From the NCBI GenBank assembly GCA_027627225.1, contig CM051025.1, positions 72,988,974 through 73,052,973 on the forward strand: a stretch of DNA of 64,000 nt, read 5' to 3'. This DNA is from Congeria kusceri. Lineage: Eukaryota; Mollusca; Bivalvia; Myida; Dreissenidae. Below the pieces are notes generated by a model, which saw nothing but the letters and a program-made list of their open reading frames with translations, made no database searches and was not told where the DNA came from. A program made the position numbers and the translations under genes. The first letter of the stretch is position 1, and each line of letters starts with the position of its first letter. Shown in pieces: positions 13,908 to 26,810 of this stretch.

Positions 13908-14059
13908 TATAGAGAATAACAGGTTACTGCCAGTTCTTGTGTAATACATCAGGTGCGGCTTAGAATAATATAACGGCGAGGCTTGTCGAGCCGTTATTTT
14001 ATTCGTGCCGAACCTGATATATTACACAATAGCAGGCAGTAACCTTTTTTCTATTTATC
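13908..14059. mobile_element. Fold-back element, copy 2
   Basis: A hairpin of about 150 bp: AGAGAATAACAGGTTACTGC ... TTGTGTAATACATCAGG, then TGCGGCTTAGAATAATA, pairing with TATTTTATTCGTGCCGAACC ... ATTACACAA ... GGCAGTAACC and ending TTTTTTCTATTTATC. It shares terminal and GGCTTAGAA motifs with copies at 5.6 and 26.4 kb, but its arms are different sequence. Confidence 0.75.
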
Positions 14060-14513
14060 ATACCACAGTTTTCTTAAAATTACACCAAACAAGCTGATTT
14101 TTTACCTATTTAAAAACTAAGAGCCGCTCTGATTTTGCTGAGTCGGCCTTTACATGTTCACGCAGGGTTGGCCCTGGCTTTTGAAAAGTTGTCGCCACTT
14201 TTTTTGCCAAATTTGTTAACTTGGAGCCAATTAGGCGTCGCACATATTTTTTTTAGTAAGAGACGTTCGGGTGGCATACTATATATAGCTATACAATATA
14301 TAACTTATACTTTAACTTTTACTGTAATGCATTAATAATTATTCCTGATGAAGAATACAATAAATAAACAAAACACCATATATCTCTTTAATCAATTTAA
14401 CGTGTAACAAAACAGCGTATTTCATATACAAATGGAGTAAAATATGTCCATGGAGCATAATGGTTGCAACCAGAAATATTTTAGCAATGCACTATTAGTA
14501 TGTGTATTAACAT

Positions 14514-15978
14514 CAGGGCTTTCCTTTGACCCGAGCTACCGGGTTTTGACGTGTGGAAATGTCAAAATACGCTTGTTTGACTCGTGAGGTAATTACTTCA
14601 TGTGTCACTTTTGACCCGGGGCAATTTCCGGACTTGCGTCATACAGTATAACTCGGCTGGCTGATTATCCCAATCAGTGGAAGAGCGATGTCAAAGTTGA
14701 TAATACACTAGGCGATTATTGGTTGGAGGCGGAGTCAATCTTTAAAAAGACGCTGTCCATCAGCAGTCAAGTTATCGTTGTAGCTCAAAAAATTGTATAT
14801 TGACCAATTAAAAGCCATAGTTATATACGCTCCAATGATGTGAACAATCGACATATCGGCATAATATACATGTATCCACACTTTAGTTAATGTACATGAG
14901 TCCGTTAGAGTATGTTTATACCCGACCATTTAACGTTTATAACACAATTTACTCACCACTTCCGTTGTTGATAATATCCACATTCCTAAATATAAAGGCA
15001 TTGTTTTAAATTACGTTCCTTTATATTTTGGGTAAAATTATTTAAAAAATATATATATTTCCGAAATTTGGAATCCGATTTCAACACAAATTCTGACTCT
15101 TACGTAACATTTCCTATATCCGAAATATCCACCATCCAATTTTAGTGTTTGAGTGTCATAAACACATTTTTTTAATAGTCTGTGAATTTCATGTAAATCC
15201 TTTGTTTTCTAGAAAAGCGCGCGAAAGTTATGCTGACACAAACGATGTCACGTTCCAAGCATGGAAAGCGTGCGTGTATCGACCATGCGCTTTACCAAAT
15301 ATATACATGTCATCTGGGAATAAAAATTTGTAGTGCAAGATCTTTGAAATCTTTTCTTTTTGTATAAAACTTTTGTAGTGCAAAAACTTTGCGATCTTTA
15401 GAATTTGAATAACTATTTTATTGCAGTGTATTAATTATACTTTTTAACAGTGAAACAATATTTGCGCACCGTAACTACGCATATTTTGGGGGGGGGAAGT
15501 AAAACCTACGTTTTATTGTTGTACATGATATGCGATTTCTACACAAAAAATTCATTGGTATTTTTAGTATGTAAAGAATATGCTAAAATCGTCTTAATAA
15601 TTATACTAATAATAATAAATAATAATAGATCTAGTAATAATAATAATAGATCTAATAATAATAATAATGGATCTAATAATAATAATACTGGATCTGATAA
15701 TAATAATAATAAGAAGAAGAAAATAAAATTAAATAAATTAGAAAGAAAATAATAATAAGTTAATAAAAAATAATTATTATATTTAACTAATATTATTAAA
15801 TTATAATATAAAAATAATTAATTAATACAAATAATAATAAAAATAAGGAAAACGAATGGAAACTACCCACAAATCATTGACTATTGAAGGTTTATATCTT
15901 GGCGAATTTGATTTTGACTTGTAAATTTGACCCCAAGAGTCATTGACTCTTGACTTTCAAAGTCTAAGGAAAGCCCTG
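14514..15978. mobile_element. TIR DNA transposon remnant, CAGGGCTTTCC ends (hAT-like)
   Basis: Left end CAGGGCTTTCCTTTGAC and right end (reverse) CAGGGCTTTCCTTAGAC; the flanks share AACAT next to each end. CAGGG ends are usual for hAT elements, but the visible target duplication is only 5 bp rather than 8. The interior has no transposase. It contains an AAT-rich microsatellite (about 15600-15840) and about 300 bp related to the inside of the pogo-like element at 23.1-24.1 kb. Confidence 0.65.
15599..15840 (+). repeat. AAT/GATCTAAT microsatellite
   Basis: Imperfect (AAT)n interrupted four times by GATCTA-type or GGATCT units. Read in frame it gives Asn/Ser-rich sequence, which is a composition artefact rather than a gene. 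Confidence 0.85.
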
Positions 15979-16421
15979 AACATCACCAATATTTGTTTTT
16001 AAAGTAGACATTTAACAATGCATAAATGTTGCTATTTTACTTGTAAATATGATACATATTAATACATAAATATACACATATAAATACAATGGCAAAAATT
16101 AGGCAAGCCAAGGTACACTGGAAAGGAAACTGAAAATATACAGAAGACATCAATTATCAGCATCTCTATATATATTATGATCATAGTCTAAAAGTATTCC
16201 AACTTCCAACAGTCTTTAAATTTTCTGTTCACTGGAGAATTTTGAAGTTTGAGCAGGTTAGATGGAGATGAGACGCCATCAGAATCTAACAAACGTTTTT
16301 TACAAGGAGTATTTACGTCTGAATTGGCCATTTTGACAAGTGAATTTTCATTTTCAAATTCCACATTTCATACCAATTGTCGTAACAAACTGTTTAATTA
16401 TGGACTTTTGCATATTTAATC

Positions 16422-16452
16422 CAGGGACCTATTTGTTGTATAGGTCCCTGTT
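16422..16452. repeat. Short perfect hairpin
   Basis: CAGGGACCTAT and ATAGGTCCCTG are exact inverted repeats around a 7-nt loop. Role unknown; no pyrimidine-run or gene context to make it a terminator. Confidence 0.6.
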
Positions 16453-16739
16453 TAGTCATGAACGTGAACGTGTTGAAAACACTTCATACTGCATACGTAT
16501 GTTTTGATTTCTAATTATCATTAAAGTGCCAATCTAATTGCCTTGGGCCATATAATCAGTCGCATGTTATAACCTTATCGATATGCATTCACTTTCACGC
16601 TTCAGTTAATTCATTCGTACTGCCTGCATCATTAAAAATCAATACATGCACGATAGCTGTCGAGGTTAACCGAGTCAGCGAGACCGCTTAGGCTAAAATG
16701 GCGCTTACATCATTTCAATAGTAAATAATTTGGACAAAG

Positions 16740-16860
16740 AACACTGTCGTCAGAAAAATCGCCAAACTTGAAAATTTGCCGCCACTTTTGCGATTTTGTC
16801 GCATTTGGCGACATTGGCGATGGCCAGCGTGAACTCTGGTTCACGTACATGTAGTAATGG
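16740..16860. repeat. Dispersed repeat shared with 52.2-52.35 kb
   Basis: TTTGTCGCATTTGGCGACA-type sequence with flanking GCCACTTTTGCG and a CTACATGTA end occurs here and at about 52235-52345 in similar order. A related GTCGCCACTTTTTTTGCC piece is at about 14190. Confidence 0.65.
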
Positions 16861-17089
16861 ATTTCTAAAAGTTGACTTATTATTAACATTTCGTAAAGAT
16901 AAATGAGCTGTTTTCAGAACGAATACATAGAATACACACACGTCTATTCATATAATATTGGAAACGCAAACTGAAATGGATTGCAACGGTCAATTTCATC
17001 GGAGAACACGCATCGACGAATCGCCTGGAGACGCCATTTTGGAGTTGTGTATTGAAATTGACATTTTGAAGATCGTGTCAATAATGAAT

Positions 17090-17505
17090 ATAGCATGTTC
17101 AATTTTTGGCAAAACATGTTTGAGACTCAACATAAACTGATCCTGTGTAGTGACTTTTAGTGCATTTATTTGAAATAATTGAAATAACTGTGTATGGATG
17201 ATTTAATGTTTCATTGATGACGTCATACCACTACCAATGTGCGGGTTTATGTGAAGATTAAAAAAATGATGTTTTTCTGATTTATGATCATTAAAAATAA
17301 TAAACTATTATACGTTCGTGGTATCAAATTGTTTGTTTTGTTGAATCTGATGCATTTTTACTGAAAATGTTGACTTTAGGAGTTGATTTCGAGTAATATG
17401 ACATACCTCCAAACACTGACTGATATAAACGGTACTGACCTGATATAAAAAGATATATCAGGCACCTTGGTATCAGGCCGATATCAGCATAGTGGTATGA
17501 TAAAT
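17090..17505 (-). repeat. Dispersed repeat, inverted copy at 63.3-64.0 kb
   Basis: The reverse complement of this stretch aligns nearly base for base over at least 400 bp with 63325-64000, apart from a SINE insertion there. Shared blocks include GTTTATATCAGTCA, GTCATATTACTCGAAATC and AACAAACAATTTGATACCA. The second copy runs off the window end. No coding potential seen. Confidence 0.85.
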
Positions 17506-17515
17506 ATATATATTG

Positions 17516-20500
17516 AGTAGATCGGTTTATGGCAAAACCGGCCCCAGTCTAAACCAGCCCCCAAAAAGCAAAACCGGCCCCACGTGTGGTTGCATAATGA
17601 CTAAACCGGCCCCAAGATACAAAAAGATAGTGTTAGGTTTGGAGTTTTATTTTTACATAGTTTTTACTATTCTCATACGTAATTTGCGCATTAACTATCA
17701 ATGACAATGTGATTGACACACAAAATCACCACCAGCTATAAAAAGTACCGGTACATGGGAAGACAATCTTAATTTTGCAATATTATTTCTGAATTTCGAA
17801 TTTTCCATTTGATTGTAGTAATCAGATTTTTCAAAAACGGGTTAAAATTCTTTGCAAAGAAGCAATGAGGAACTTGAAGTCATTTACATTGACTCGACAA
17901 TTTGAAATAAAAATATCTTGTAACCTATTTTGCAAAATAATTATAATAAAAGTTAACTGATTCTGGGTATGCTTTTTTATGTTATTTATGAATTAAATAC
18001 GATTCGCATATAAACGGCATTTATACATACTTTAATACATTTTAATTGATTTACAAAATTTATAGTGCACGTGCTTACTACTTTAAGTAACTAAATTGTG
18101 TTTTCCACTTGACAATAACAGGTTATGATTGAGGTGTCAGGGGCAATTCCAGGATGTTGGGTTAGGGGGGACGTAACCTTTTGATCGTGCTGTTATGACC
18201 CCTTTATATTGTCTGCAGGTCTGCAGTGATCAGCTACAGATCCGTATCAAAGATATAAAATACTTTTTTGCATATCATAATCATCATTATCATCGTCGTC
18301 GTCATTGTGTCGTCAAATGCACTTTGTATCACAGACTATCATAACACTTCACCGTATTGTGTTTGAAAGACGTGTTAATTCATCTGTATGTCATGCACCT
18401 GTTTTGGCAATAAATTGCCATGGTTTGATGTGCCTGTCCACTTAATACGTATTTGACATTCAATGTTTTCTATCGGGAACATCTTTAAACATATAAAATC
18501 CGTAGCTGACTACATTCAAACACACAGGCATCAAGATTTTTTGTTGTATTATTCAATTTCCGGTTTAATGGTGTCTTTTCAAAATGAATGTCATTAAATA
18601 ACTCACACGTTCACAACCATGTTCATCAATTGTCTTTTTTTCTTTTTTTATCGAAACAAACTAAAGAACAGACGGACGAACATGTTTTACACGAAATATT
18701 GTGAAAGATACTCGAAAGATTGCGTTGTGAACTATTAAGGCAAGTGATGCAGACTTTGTGTCAATTTCGCTGACATATTGTGCGGGGAAAAATATGAAAT
18801 CGCCAGAAATTGAAGTCAACGTTGTGGACAACCCTCTACTTTATCAAAAATTATTTCTTATGAATGCAAAAAAACAGATTCAAATTTGGTGCGATGGCTA
18901 AGGGAACATGGAACAAAAAGTTTGTCGATTTAGATTTACATTTTTGGGATTAAACTACTTATTGAGACAAAATTGTTTAACCTCGAAAGTAGTCATTGAT
19001 TTGACTTAAATTATCATATTTATTTGAAATGTTTATATTTCTTTTATGTGGTATCCTATGCCTTTGGTGTATTGCATCTGGCATATTTTTATTATATATG
19101 AATTTATAAAATAAAACAATGTACTCCACAAATAAAGTTACATATACCCATTGTCTGTAGTTTATAGTATTCGCTGAATTTTGGCGCCGCTACTACGATG
19201 TACGTAAGAAATCGTAGGATGCAGACTAGGTCGGGTATGTTTTACTGAAGTTAATATTTATATTTTTAGTAAAAGTGAGCGAGCAAAGCGAGCGAATTTA
19301 TTTTTCGCATACTTTATACAGTTTTGACCGTTTTATATATGCCCATATATGTATGGTCTGGGAGTTTAAAGGGGGGTGCGCGCCGGGTGCACCCCTCCCT
19401 GGATCCGCTAGTGGTTGTTGAATACCTGTCACACATTGATGACATTACCCCGAAATGTGTGAAAAACATTGCATAACGTTGCGTAACAATTTGATAAATC
19501 AACTGAAACTAGCACCACCCACTTGTGCACGTTTTTTGTTACACTAAAATTGTGAATATTGTCAAATTTGGAAGAAATGTCTTTAAATTATGAAATGATA
19601 TTTTTGGAGTAATTTGTTTCAACATTTATACATAAGTATTTTAATATGCACTTAATGTCTTCTAAATGAAAATGTTATTTCTTTGCAAATGCACGATTCA
19701 TGTTAATGCAAGATCTAGAACAAAATAGCAGGGTGCTGCATCCTGTTCCTTTTTGGTTCCCCCCTGCTGCCCCTTTGGGCTGGTCACCACAGAAATGTTA
19801 AATATCTTTTGAAATTTAATATATATTTGCAAATATTGAATTAGAAAAGGTATACACTATGCTTAAAAACCTTATTATGATCCTAGATATTTCCCTACAT
19901 TTTGTTGTTTTTTCTATGGATAAGTATATAACAAATTTGGCACTTGTACACTATTTCAGTACAGCTGTGACCGCCATCAACGAAACAAAGACGCAGTCCA
20001 GTAACCTTTATTCGTATGTATGTGGTAAAAAGCTGAAAAGACACAAAAAGGTTCTTACAGTCAATTGCACAATAACATGTAGTTTAGGCTAAAAATAATA
20101 AATGAAGCTCTGTCTTTCAAAATATACCACAGAATTATAGAACAATAAATTAAGAACTCAGTTTACAAGGTGTTTTAGGTATTCATACAATACACATGAA
20201 TGGTTGTATAGGGCGAATACAGGTACGAAACATAGTTTGACATTGTATATGTTAATTTCCAATAAAACAATTCTATAAACACTAAATATTACTAGGACTG
20301 GACTAGTTTTGATACAGAAAACTGCGCTTTACTTACAACGTGCTGGGGCAAGGCAGAAAAACTAGTTTATGTTTTGTATGGCGGGCAAAAATGCTCCGCT
20401 CCGAGTAAGTACTGTTAAACAACAAAACAATTCCCTACCATGCAGACTACAAACCACTAAATTGGTTCCAGCACAACAGCGCTTGCCATAACATATCATC

Positions 20501-21054
20501 ATTATACACTGTTATTATGCGAACATTATTACATTTAACTTTTTTTTCAAATTAACGATTCTTGTTTTCACATACATGAATTATACGCTTGAGAAATTGT
20601 ATGACCATAATACAACATATATTTTTAATACACTTGGAAACACGAAATGTAATCTTATTCTGTATCATACAATAAAACAATAATCTACAAACAACTTCAA
20701 ACATTTTATTTCAACATAATTTTATACTAAGTAATTTCCACTTTATAATAACACAACATTTTTATAGTTGCTCTATAATCAGTTGCTATTTCATGCAATA
20801 ATTACGCCTCATTTCATGTTAAACCAATACACAATATAATAGCTATCCAAACGCCGTTCCAAATATTTTATTTTAACATACAAATAGATAAAATAATATC
20901 CATTCAATTCTTAGATAAACAATTTGGGGCGGGTTTTACACCATAGGGGCCGGTTTTGCCTAAATGTGGGGCCGGTTTTGCATTTTTGGGGCTGTTTTAG
21001 ACTTGGGTCGGTTTTGACTGGGGCCGGTTTTGCCTGCTTCCGAGTAGATCTGGT
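17516..21054. mobile_element. 3.5-kb element bounded by inverted AAAACCGGCCCC arrays
   Basis: The left end has at least four copies of (A)AAACCGGCCCC spaced about 20-30 bp apart (17530-17620). The right end has the same array inverted as GGGGCCGGTTTTG (20930-21040). Both are flanked by GAGTAGATC (17514-17522 and about 21043-21051), a probable 9-bp target duplication. The interior is AT-rich with no supportable coding region. A GGGTGCACCCCTCCCTGGATCC stretch at about 19386 resembles the end of another repeat. Confidence 0.7.
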
Positions 21055-21059
21055 AGACT

Positions 21060-22440
21060 TCTTTTGTGTTCATTAGAATCCACCATTGTCTTTAAATCCA
21101 CAAAATACACGTAAACAAGTATTTTACCAGATCTACACAATATTGTGCTGAAATCGACCAGAAACTGTTAGTTATGATTCAACTGAGGGTACGTCCAAAT
21201 CGACAAATACATTGATTTAGGTGAAATTGTTCATGGTTTCTGAGCTATTTGACCGATTTGGACCCCAAAAAAGTGTTTTAAGTGAGAAAAATTTGTCCTG
21301 CGATGACCAGCAAGAGGAAATCAGGAGAATCAGTGGTGTAGTGAACACTACCAAGACATTGTGAGGAGACTGTAAAATGAGCGTTGTTTACCTTTCTCTT
21401 ATTATAGTGTATATACATATGGAACATTAAAAATCATTTTTACAACTACCTGTGCAAAATACCCTTGATTTGAAGTGATTATTTCTCCTAAATTGGCTAT
21501 TATTTATAATTACTAGCCTATATTTTAGTAACAGGACTTCGGTATTGATGTCATCATTTAATTATTTTAAAGGTTGTGTTTTTTATTTCAATACCAACTT
21601 TCGCTCTATTGGCTATACAGAAATATTGCTGAATCAACCAATTATACCTTATTCTGGTTTAATGAATAAGACATGCAACAAATTTAGTGTTACTTTTTAT
21701 ATAGTACCAAATTTGATGTAATGACCATTTTAGTGGTGGAAACATGGAAGTTTAAATTTGCATAAATTCATATTATTTGTAGCAATAACGTTATCCATCA
21801 ATGTATTATACATTTAAGTTGATTAACTGTCAATAATATCACCTAAACTGCTTTACATGTCACCTGCTATGTTTAGACTCCGCCCAATGGTTTGTAAAAG
21901 GTGGTGGGCATAACGTAGGCATATAGAGATGAATGTCAGATGAAGCATACCACTGCCAAAGTGTACCAGGATGCAGCGTAACACTTAGCAGGACGAAGTG
22001 TACCGCCCCCATGAAATAATATAATGCATCCTGGTGGTTTATAAAATCAAATATACATTTTAATGTCCATCTTTATATATCAGATATAAATATTAAAACA
22101 ACTGAAAAAAAAATAAAAAAATAAAAAATATATATATAAATTAATTATTAAATATGGCAATTTCTCAGATTAGCTGACCACTTATTTCAATGTAATTTTG
22201 CAATTAAAGCAAACAATTTAACACCTTACCGGACATGCATTATAAAAGAGTTATTAATTGTCAATAATTTAAAACTGGACGTCTTGTTCTAGTTTAATTA
22301 CTGATAATAAACATAAAAATAAATATCTCCAACACCTATCTGACACGCTTCACACATTTTCTATACTATACACAAAGTATCGGATGGAGTAATTATCACA
22401 CCTCATCAGTAGTGTGTGAACTAATTGTTGTTAAAACACA
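21060..22440. other. No gene seen; contains a dispersed repeat
   Basis: 21145-21290 is the inverted partner of 13.7-13.9 kb. A short inverted pair, ACCAGGATGCA (about 21966) against TGCATCCTGGTGG (about 22024), brackets about 50 bp. Otherwise AT-rich and unassigned. Confidence 0.5.
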
Positions 22441-22445
22441 TCTAT

Positions 22446-24560
22446 AAACTAGGGGACCTCTCGGGCGTCGTCCGTATCCCGTCAACCATTTGGACCGTTA
22501 TCGCGATAAAGACTACATTTTTTATTCAATCTTGACCTAACTTGCACAGTTTGTGTATGACAATAAAATCTTGGATGGGATTGTTAATGGGTCAGATCAC
22601 ACCAGTAACACCAGAGTTATTGCCCCTTTTTCATGCTAAAAAAGTGCAAAAATGCCCTTTTCCAAGGTTTAGACTTTATTTTCCATCCAATCTTAACCAA
22701 ACTTTCACAGATTGTGTATGACCATCAGATCTCAGCAGACGCCAAAAATGGGCCATATCGTGTTTCAAACATCAGAGTTATTGCCCTTTGTTTATTTAAA
22801 AAATTTACTAAAATGGACATTATTCAGGATAGAGACTTCATTTTTCATCCAGTCTTCACCAATCTTGCACAGATTACAGTTGAAGTCAAATATAAGAAAG
22901 ATCGGACCAGAAACACCAGATTTATGGCCCTTTGTTTGTAAAAAACATATGCAAAAATGGATAATTTTCAGGATAGAGACGTCATTTGTCATCCAATCTT
23001 CACCAATCTTGCACAGTTTGTCTATTACCATGTGATTACAGTTGAAGTCCAATACACTGTAACTCCATTATATCACGATTCGTGGGGTCCACGGATCGCG
23101 ATCGCGATATATCCGGATCGCGATATAACTTGCCAGGCCATTCAGTAGATATACATGTATACACTAGCCTGTTTTTCCCCGATCTCAAACATAAATGTAA
23201 TTAAGTAAATAACTCGCCCTTTTCAATGTAGTTAACATCCATTATGTATTAAATCCATATGTAAAATATTCCATTTGTATATAAAAATATAATATTATTC
23301 CTTTAATTCCGTTAAATAAATTTAAAATCGAGTATAAAAATATAAAGTCAGAAACGCCTATCCGAATTTCACTTTTCACGCGAAGTAAACACAAAAATTC
23401 TATTAACAATTACTACACACATGTATTTCGTGTAAACTCTTTGTTCTGTTAGAAAAAGGGCGCAAAAAATTGCTGACAATCATGTACAATGTCATGTCGT
23501 CCGCATGGAAAGCGTGGGTGAATTGATCGCCATATTAAAACTTTGTAGCGCAGAGAACATTGAGATCTTTACTTTTGTATACAGATTACGTAGCACACAG
23601 CAACAAAATTAGGTGTCTATATCACGAACGATATGCGGTTAGCATTTCTCCTGAAACAAAAAAACAACAGAGAAGCCGTATCAATTACGTTATTGTCATT
23701 CAGATAGCTCAGTATTGATTTATGACATACAGTTACTGTATACACCCTCCACGTGGACTGCGTGTAATTCGGGTGCTAAACAGGGCAGCTGCAGTGAAAG
23801 GAAGTTGTCATGGGTGGCACGCGCGCTGTAAGCTGATGACGTCAAACTGTTACACTTTAATGTTGAGCGAGTCGGCGTATTGTTTGTCGCACTACAAGAG
23901 TGTAAATAATAGAGACGCCGTGAAGGCACGAACATCCGGATCAAACTGGATGTATTTATAAGCATTTGGTAATAGGAAAATATTGAAGTACATGAAAAAA
24001 AATCGGGATCCACGGCCTATTGGCGATATATTGGACATCGCAATGTACGGATCGCGATATAACGGATCTGCAGTGTATAAGCAAGATCGGACCAGAAACA
24101 CCAGAGTTATTGCCCTTTGTAAAAAAAATATGCAAAAAGGGATATTATTCAGGATAGAGACTTCATCCAATTTTCACCAATCTTGCACAGTTTGACTATG
24201 ACCTTGCGATTACAGTTGAAGTCGAATATAAGGAAGATCGTACCAGAAACACCTGAGTTATTGCCCTTTGTTTGTGAAAAAAATATGCAAAAATGGACAT
24301 TATTCAGGATAGAGACTTCGTTTTTCATCCAATCTTCGCCAATTGTGCACAGTTTGTCTATGAACGCAAGACTACAGGTGAAGTCGAATAAAAGTATGAT
24401 CAGGCCAGAAACACCAGAGTTATTGCCCCTTGTGTTTGGAAAAAACATGATATTTTATTCAATGTCGACCAAACTTACACAGTTTGCTTATGACAACAAA
24501 AAATTGATTGATAAAAATTTGATTTCCAACAGTTGCAAGACGTGCATGCAGTTATTTGTA
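22446..24560 (+). repeat. Tandem-core (pearl/HINE-like) element, about 160-bp units
   Basis: Seven or more diverged units of about 160 bp. The unit consensus includes AGGATAGAGACTTCATTTTT, CATCCAATCTTCACCAATCT, TGCACAGTTTGT, GATCGGACCAGAAACACCAG and GTTATTGCCCTTTGTTTG. It opens with a short GTCGTCCGTATCCCGTC. A pogo-like MITE is inserted at 23055. A related unit family recurs at about 57.0-57.56 kb. The open frames here are artefacts of the unit. Confidence 0.8.
23055..24075. mobile_element. pogo/Tc1-mariner-like MITE nested in the tandem array
   Basis: TIRs CACTGTAACTCCATTATATC on the left and, reversed, CACTGCAGATCCGTTATATC on the right, each next to a TA (23053-23054 and 24076-24077). Removing the element and one TA restores the tandem-array unit (CCAATATAAGAAAGATC type), so the ends are well defined. 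The length is 1,021 bp, with several CGCGAT-rich repeats at both ends and no transposase. Pogo-like assignment is from TIR style and TA target. Confidence 0.8.
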
Positions 24561-24574
24561 CATGCAACATTGAT

Positions 24575-25310
24575 GTCTTCAGAGCCTGGGGGGAGACATA
24601 TAGATTTTGCCTTTGCCCGTCAGACCGTCCATCTGTCCGTCCATCCGTCGTATTTTTGTGTCGCGCATAACTAAAAAAAGTATAACTCAAACTGCTAGAG
24701 TGATGAGTCTTTATAAGCGTATTCATCGGCATCAGGGCTTGTGCACCTGGGTATTTTGGTGCAGTTTTTTTCGGACATCAGCGGAGTTATGGCTTTTTTT
24801 TTAGCAAATAATTACATTTTTGGACTTGTGGTGCGCTTAACTCAAAAAGTATTGCTGCTAAAGTGATAAAACTTTACAAACATATTAATCAGCATGTGAA
24901 CTTGTGCACCTGGGTATTTTGGTGCAGTTTTTTCCAACATCGGCAGAGTTATGGCCCTTATTTTAGCAAAAACTGACATTTTTGGCGTTGCGTGTTACTC
25001 AAAAAGTATTATTGCTAGAGTGATGAAACTTTATAAACATATTAATAAGCATCTGAACTTGCTTGTGCACCTGGGTATTTTGGTGCATTTTTTTCCTCCA
25101 TCAGTGGAGTTGTGGCGCATTTTTAGCAAAAAATGACATTTCTGGATTTGTGTTGTGTGTAACTAAAAAAGTATAACTGCAAGACTGATGAAACTTTATT
25201 AACATATTCATCAGCATGTGAACTTGTGCACCTGGGTAGTTTGGTGCATTTTTCCCGACATCAGCAGAGTTTTGTGACAACCAGTGGAATGTGGGGGCAT
25301 CCGCTATATT
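24575..25310 (+). repeat. Tandem-core (pearl/HINE-like) element, about 170-bp units
   Basis: Starts near GGGGGGAGACATATAGATTT with a GTCCATCTGTCCGTCC microsatellite, then three to four units including TGTGCACCTGGGTATTTTGG, TGCAGTTTTTT and AGAGTTATGGC. Ends near GTGGGGGCATCCGCTATATT. Confidence 0.75.
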
Positions 25311-26404
25311 ATTTACTCGTTTGCTAAGTCAGAATTCCCCCTTCTGTGTAAAGTGATGCTAAAATTCCCCCATATTAGGGTACAGGAACTCTTCCCCAAA
25401 AAGGAGAGAGAGCCCTGGAGTATTTTAATATTTAACTGGTACACAATGTAAATGTTATTCCTGATTTTTTATCACAAAATGATAAGATTAAATAAAATAA
25501 TGTGACTCGTACATAAAGAATGTGACTCATACATAAAAGGAGGGGTTATAAAGACAACATATCTGTATTTTAAATAGTAAATGTCATCGACAAAACATGT
25601 TCAATTAAGCCTGAAACTATGAAAACAGAGTGTGCTGTTATCAAAACAAAATATGTATTGAAATTGCCATTACTGGGTAAGCAACTGAAGTGCTTGTAAA
25701 TGTCAGATTTGGGACATGGGTCTGAGTGACTGAGAACATTTAATTATTTAATGTTCAACAGACTAAAATATGTAAATGTAACAGGCCATTTACATGTACC
25801 AGTATTACTCTGTCTCACTGGTGGTACATGTTTCTACTATAAAAAATTAATGTGTTTATGTACGATCTTGCATATCAGTTATATTCAAAATAAGCAGATG
25901 ACATTGATAATATAACCTGAAAACAGACAGATGAACGTAAACCTGTTGAAGGAAACTAAAATATTGAATAAATCGACAAATACAAGTGTCTACTTTTCCA
26001 TTGTTTATTAGTGTTGTGTAACCTAAAAGAACTGTCGAGTCAATGTTTATACATGAATTGGAGTTTCCAGCTGTACAGCTGATAACTAGTTTGTGATTAA
26101 AAGGACCAATTTTGTGTTTTACAACAACGGTTCTTATTTACTGTTCTTCCATTTTAAATCGAAGTATATGGTAATTAACTTTATCGCGTTGTTTTAGTTT
26201 ATGTCACAAGGTCTGTTGTAAGAGTGTACATACAGTCTTTAAATATATATTTAAATTTATATAATTCCACAAGCCTAAACCAAATGGGCAGTCATGGCCT
26301 TCCGACCTTTAGCACATGTCATACTGTACATGACTGTGCCTGGTGTTTCTTTGTTATTCACAGCAGTAGCAGTCTACCAATTAACCCACTTTTCTAAGGC
26401 CATG
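25311..26404. other. No gene seen
   Basis: AT-rich sequence without an exon, strong repeat or RNA signal that I can identify. Confidence 0.5.
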
Positions 26405-26405
26405 G

Positions 26406-26560
26406 ATATAGAGAATACTAGGTTAGTGTTGAATATATAGAAGTTCATCTTGTGAGGCTTAGAAAAACCGAAAGTGCAAGCCTTGGCGAAGGCTTCGGGT
26501 TTTCAAGCCGAGCAAGATAAACTTCTCTATATTCAACACTAACCTAGTATTCTATTTATC
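26406..26560. mobile_element. Fold-back element, copy 3
   Basis: A near-perfect hairpin of about 155 bp: ATAGAGAATACTAGGTTAGT, GTTGAATATATAGAAGTT and TCTTGTGAGGCTTAGAAAAA on the left; AAGCCGAGCAAGATAAACTT, CTATATTCAACACTAACCTA and GTATTCTATTTATC on the right. The arms match each other but not those of copies 1 and 2, except for the termini and GAGGCTTAGAA. Confidence 0.85.
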
Positions 26561-26810
26561 CCACCATATCTTCCAAAATATATAACAACAAAAATAAAGC
26601 AAATTGTGGAATTCATAAACTAGTAGTACAACTATTCTTTCTAGTAGGAGTATGCAAAGTTTAGGGATTATGTTAAAAAAGTAATCCAAAGATTCTATAA
26701 ATAAAATAAATGAAACTATAGCTGTTAAGTGTTAGCAAGTTTATAAAAACTTTATTTGTATATGCTTATATTATTTATAGTGTTATTTATTTTCACATTT
26801 TTGTTTTCCT

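Noticed and set aside
15450..15752. Asn/Ser-rich open frame of 100 codons
   Set aside because: It comes entirely from an AAT/GATCT microsatellite inside a TIR element.
24183..24674. Open frame of 163 codons
   Set aside because: It runs through tandem units of a repeat element; the apparent peptide repeat (FRIETSFFIQSSPI) is the translated unit.
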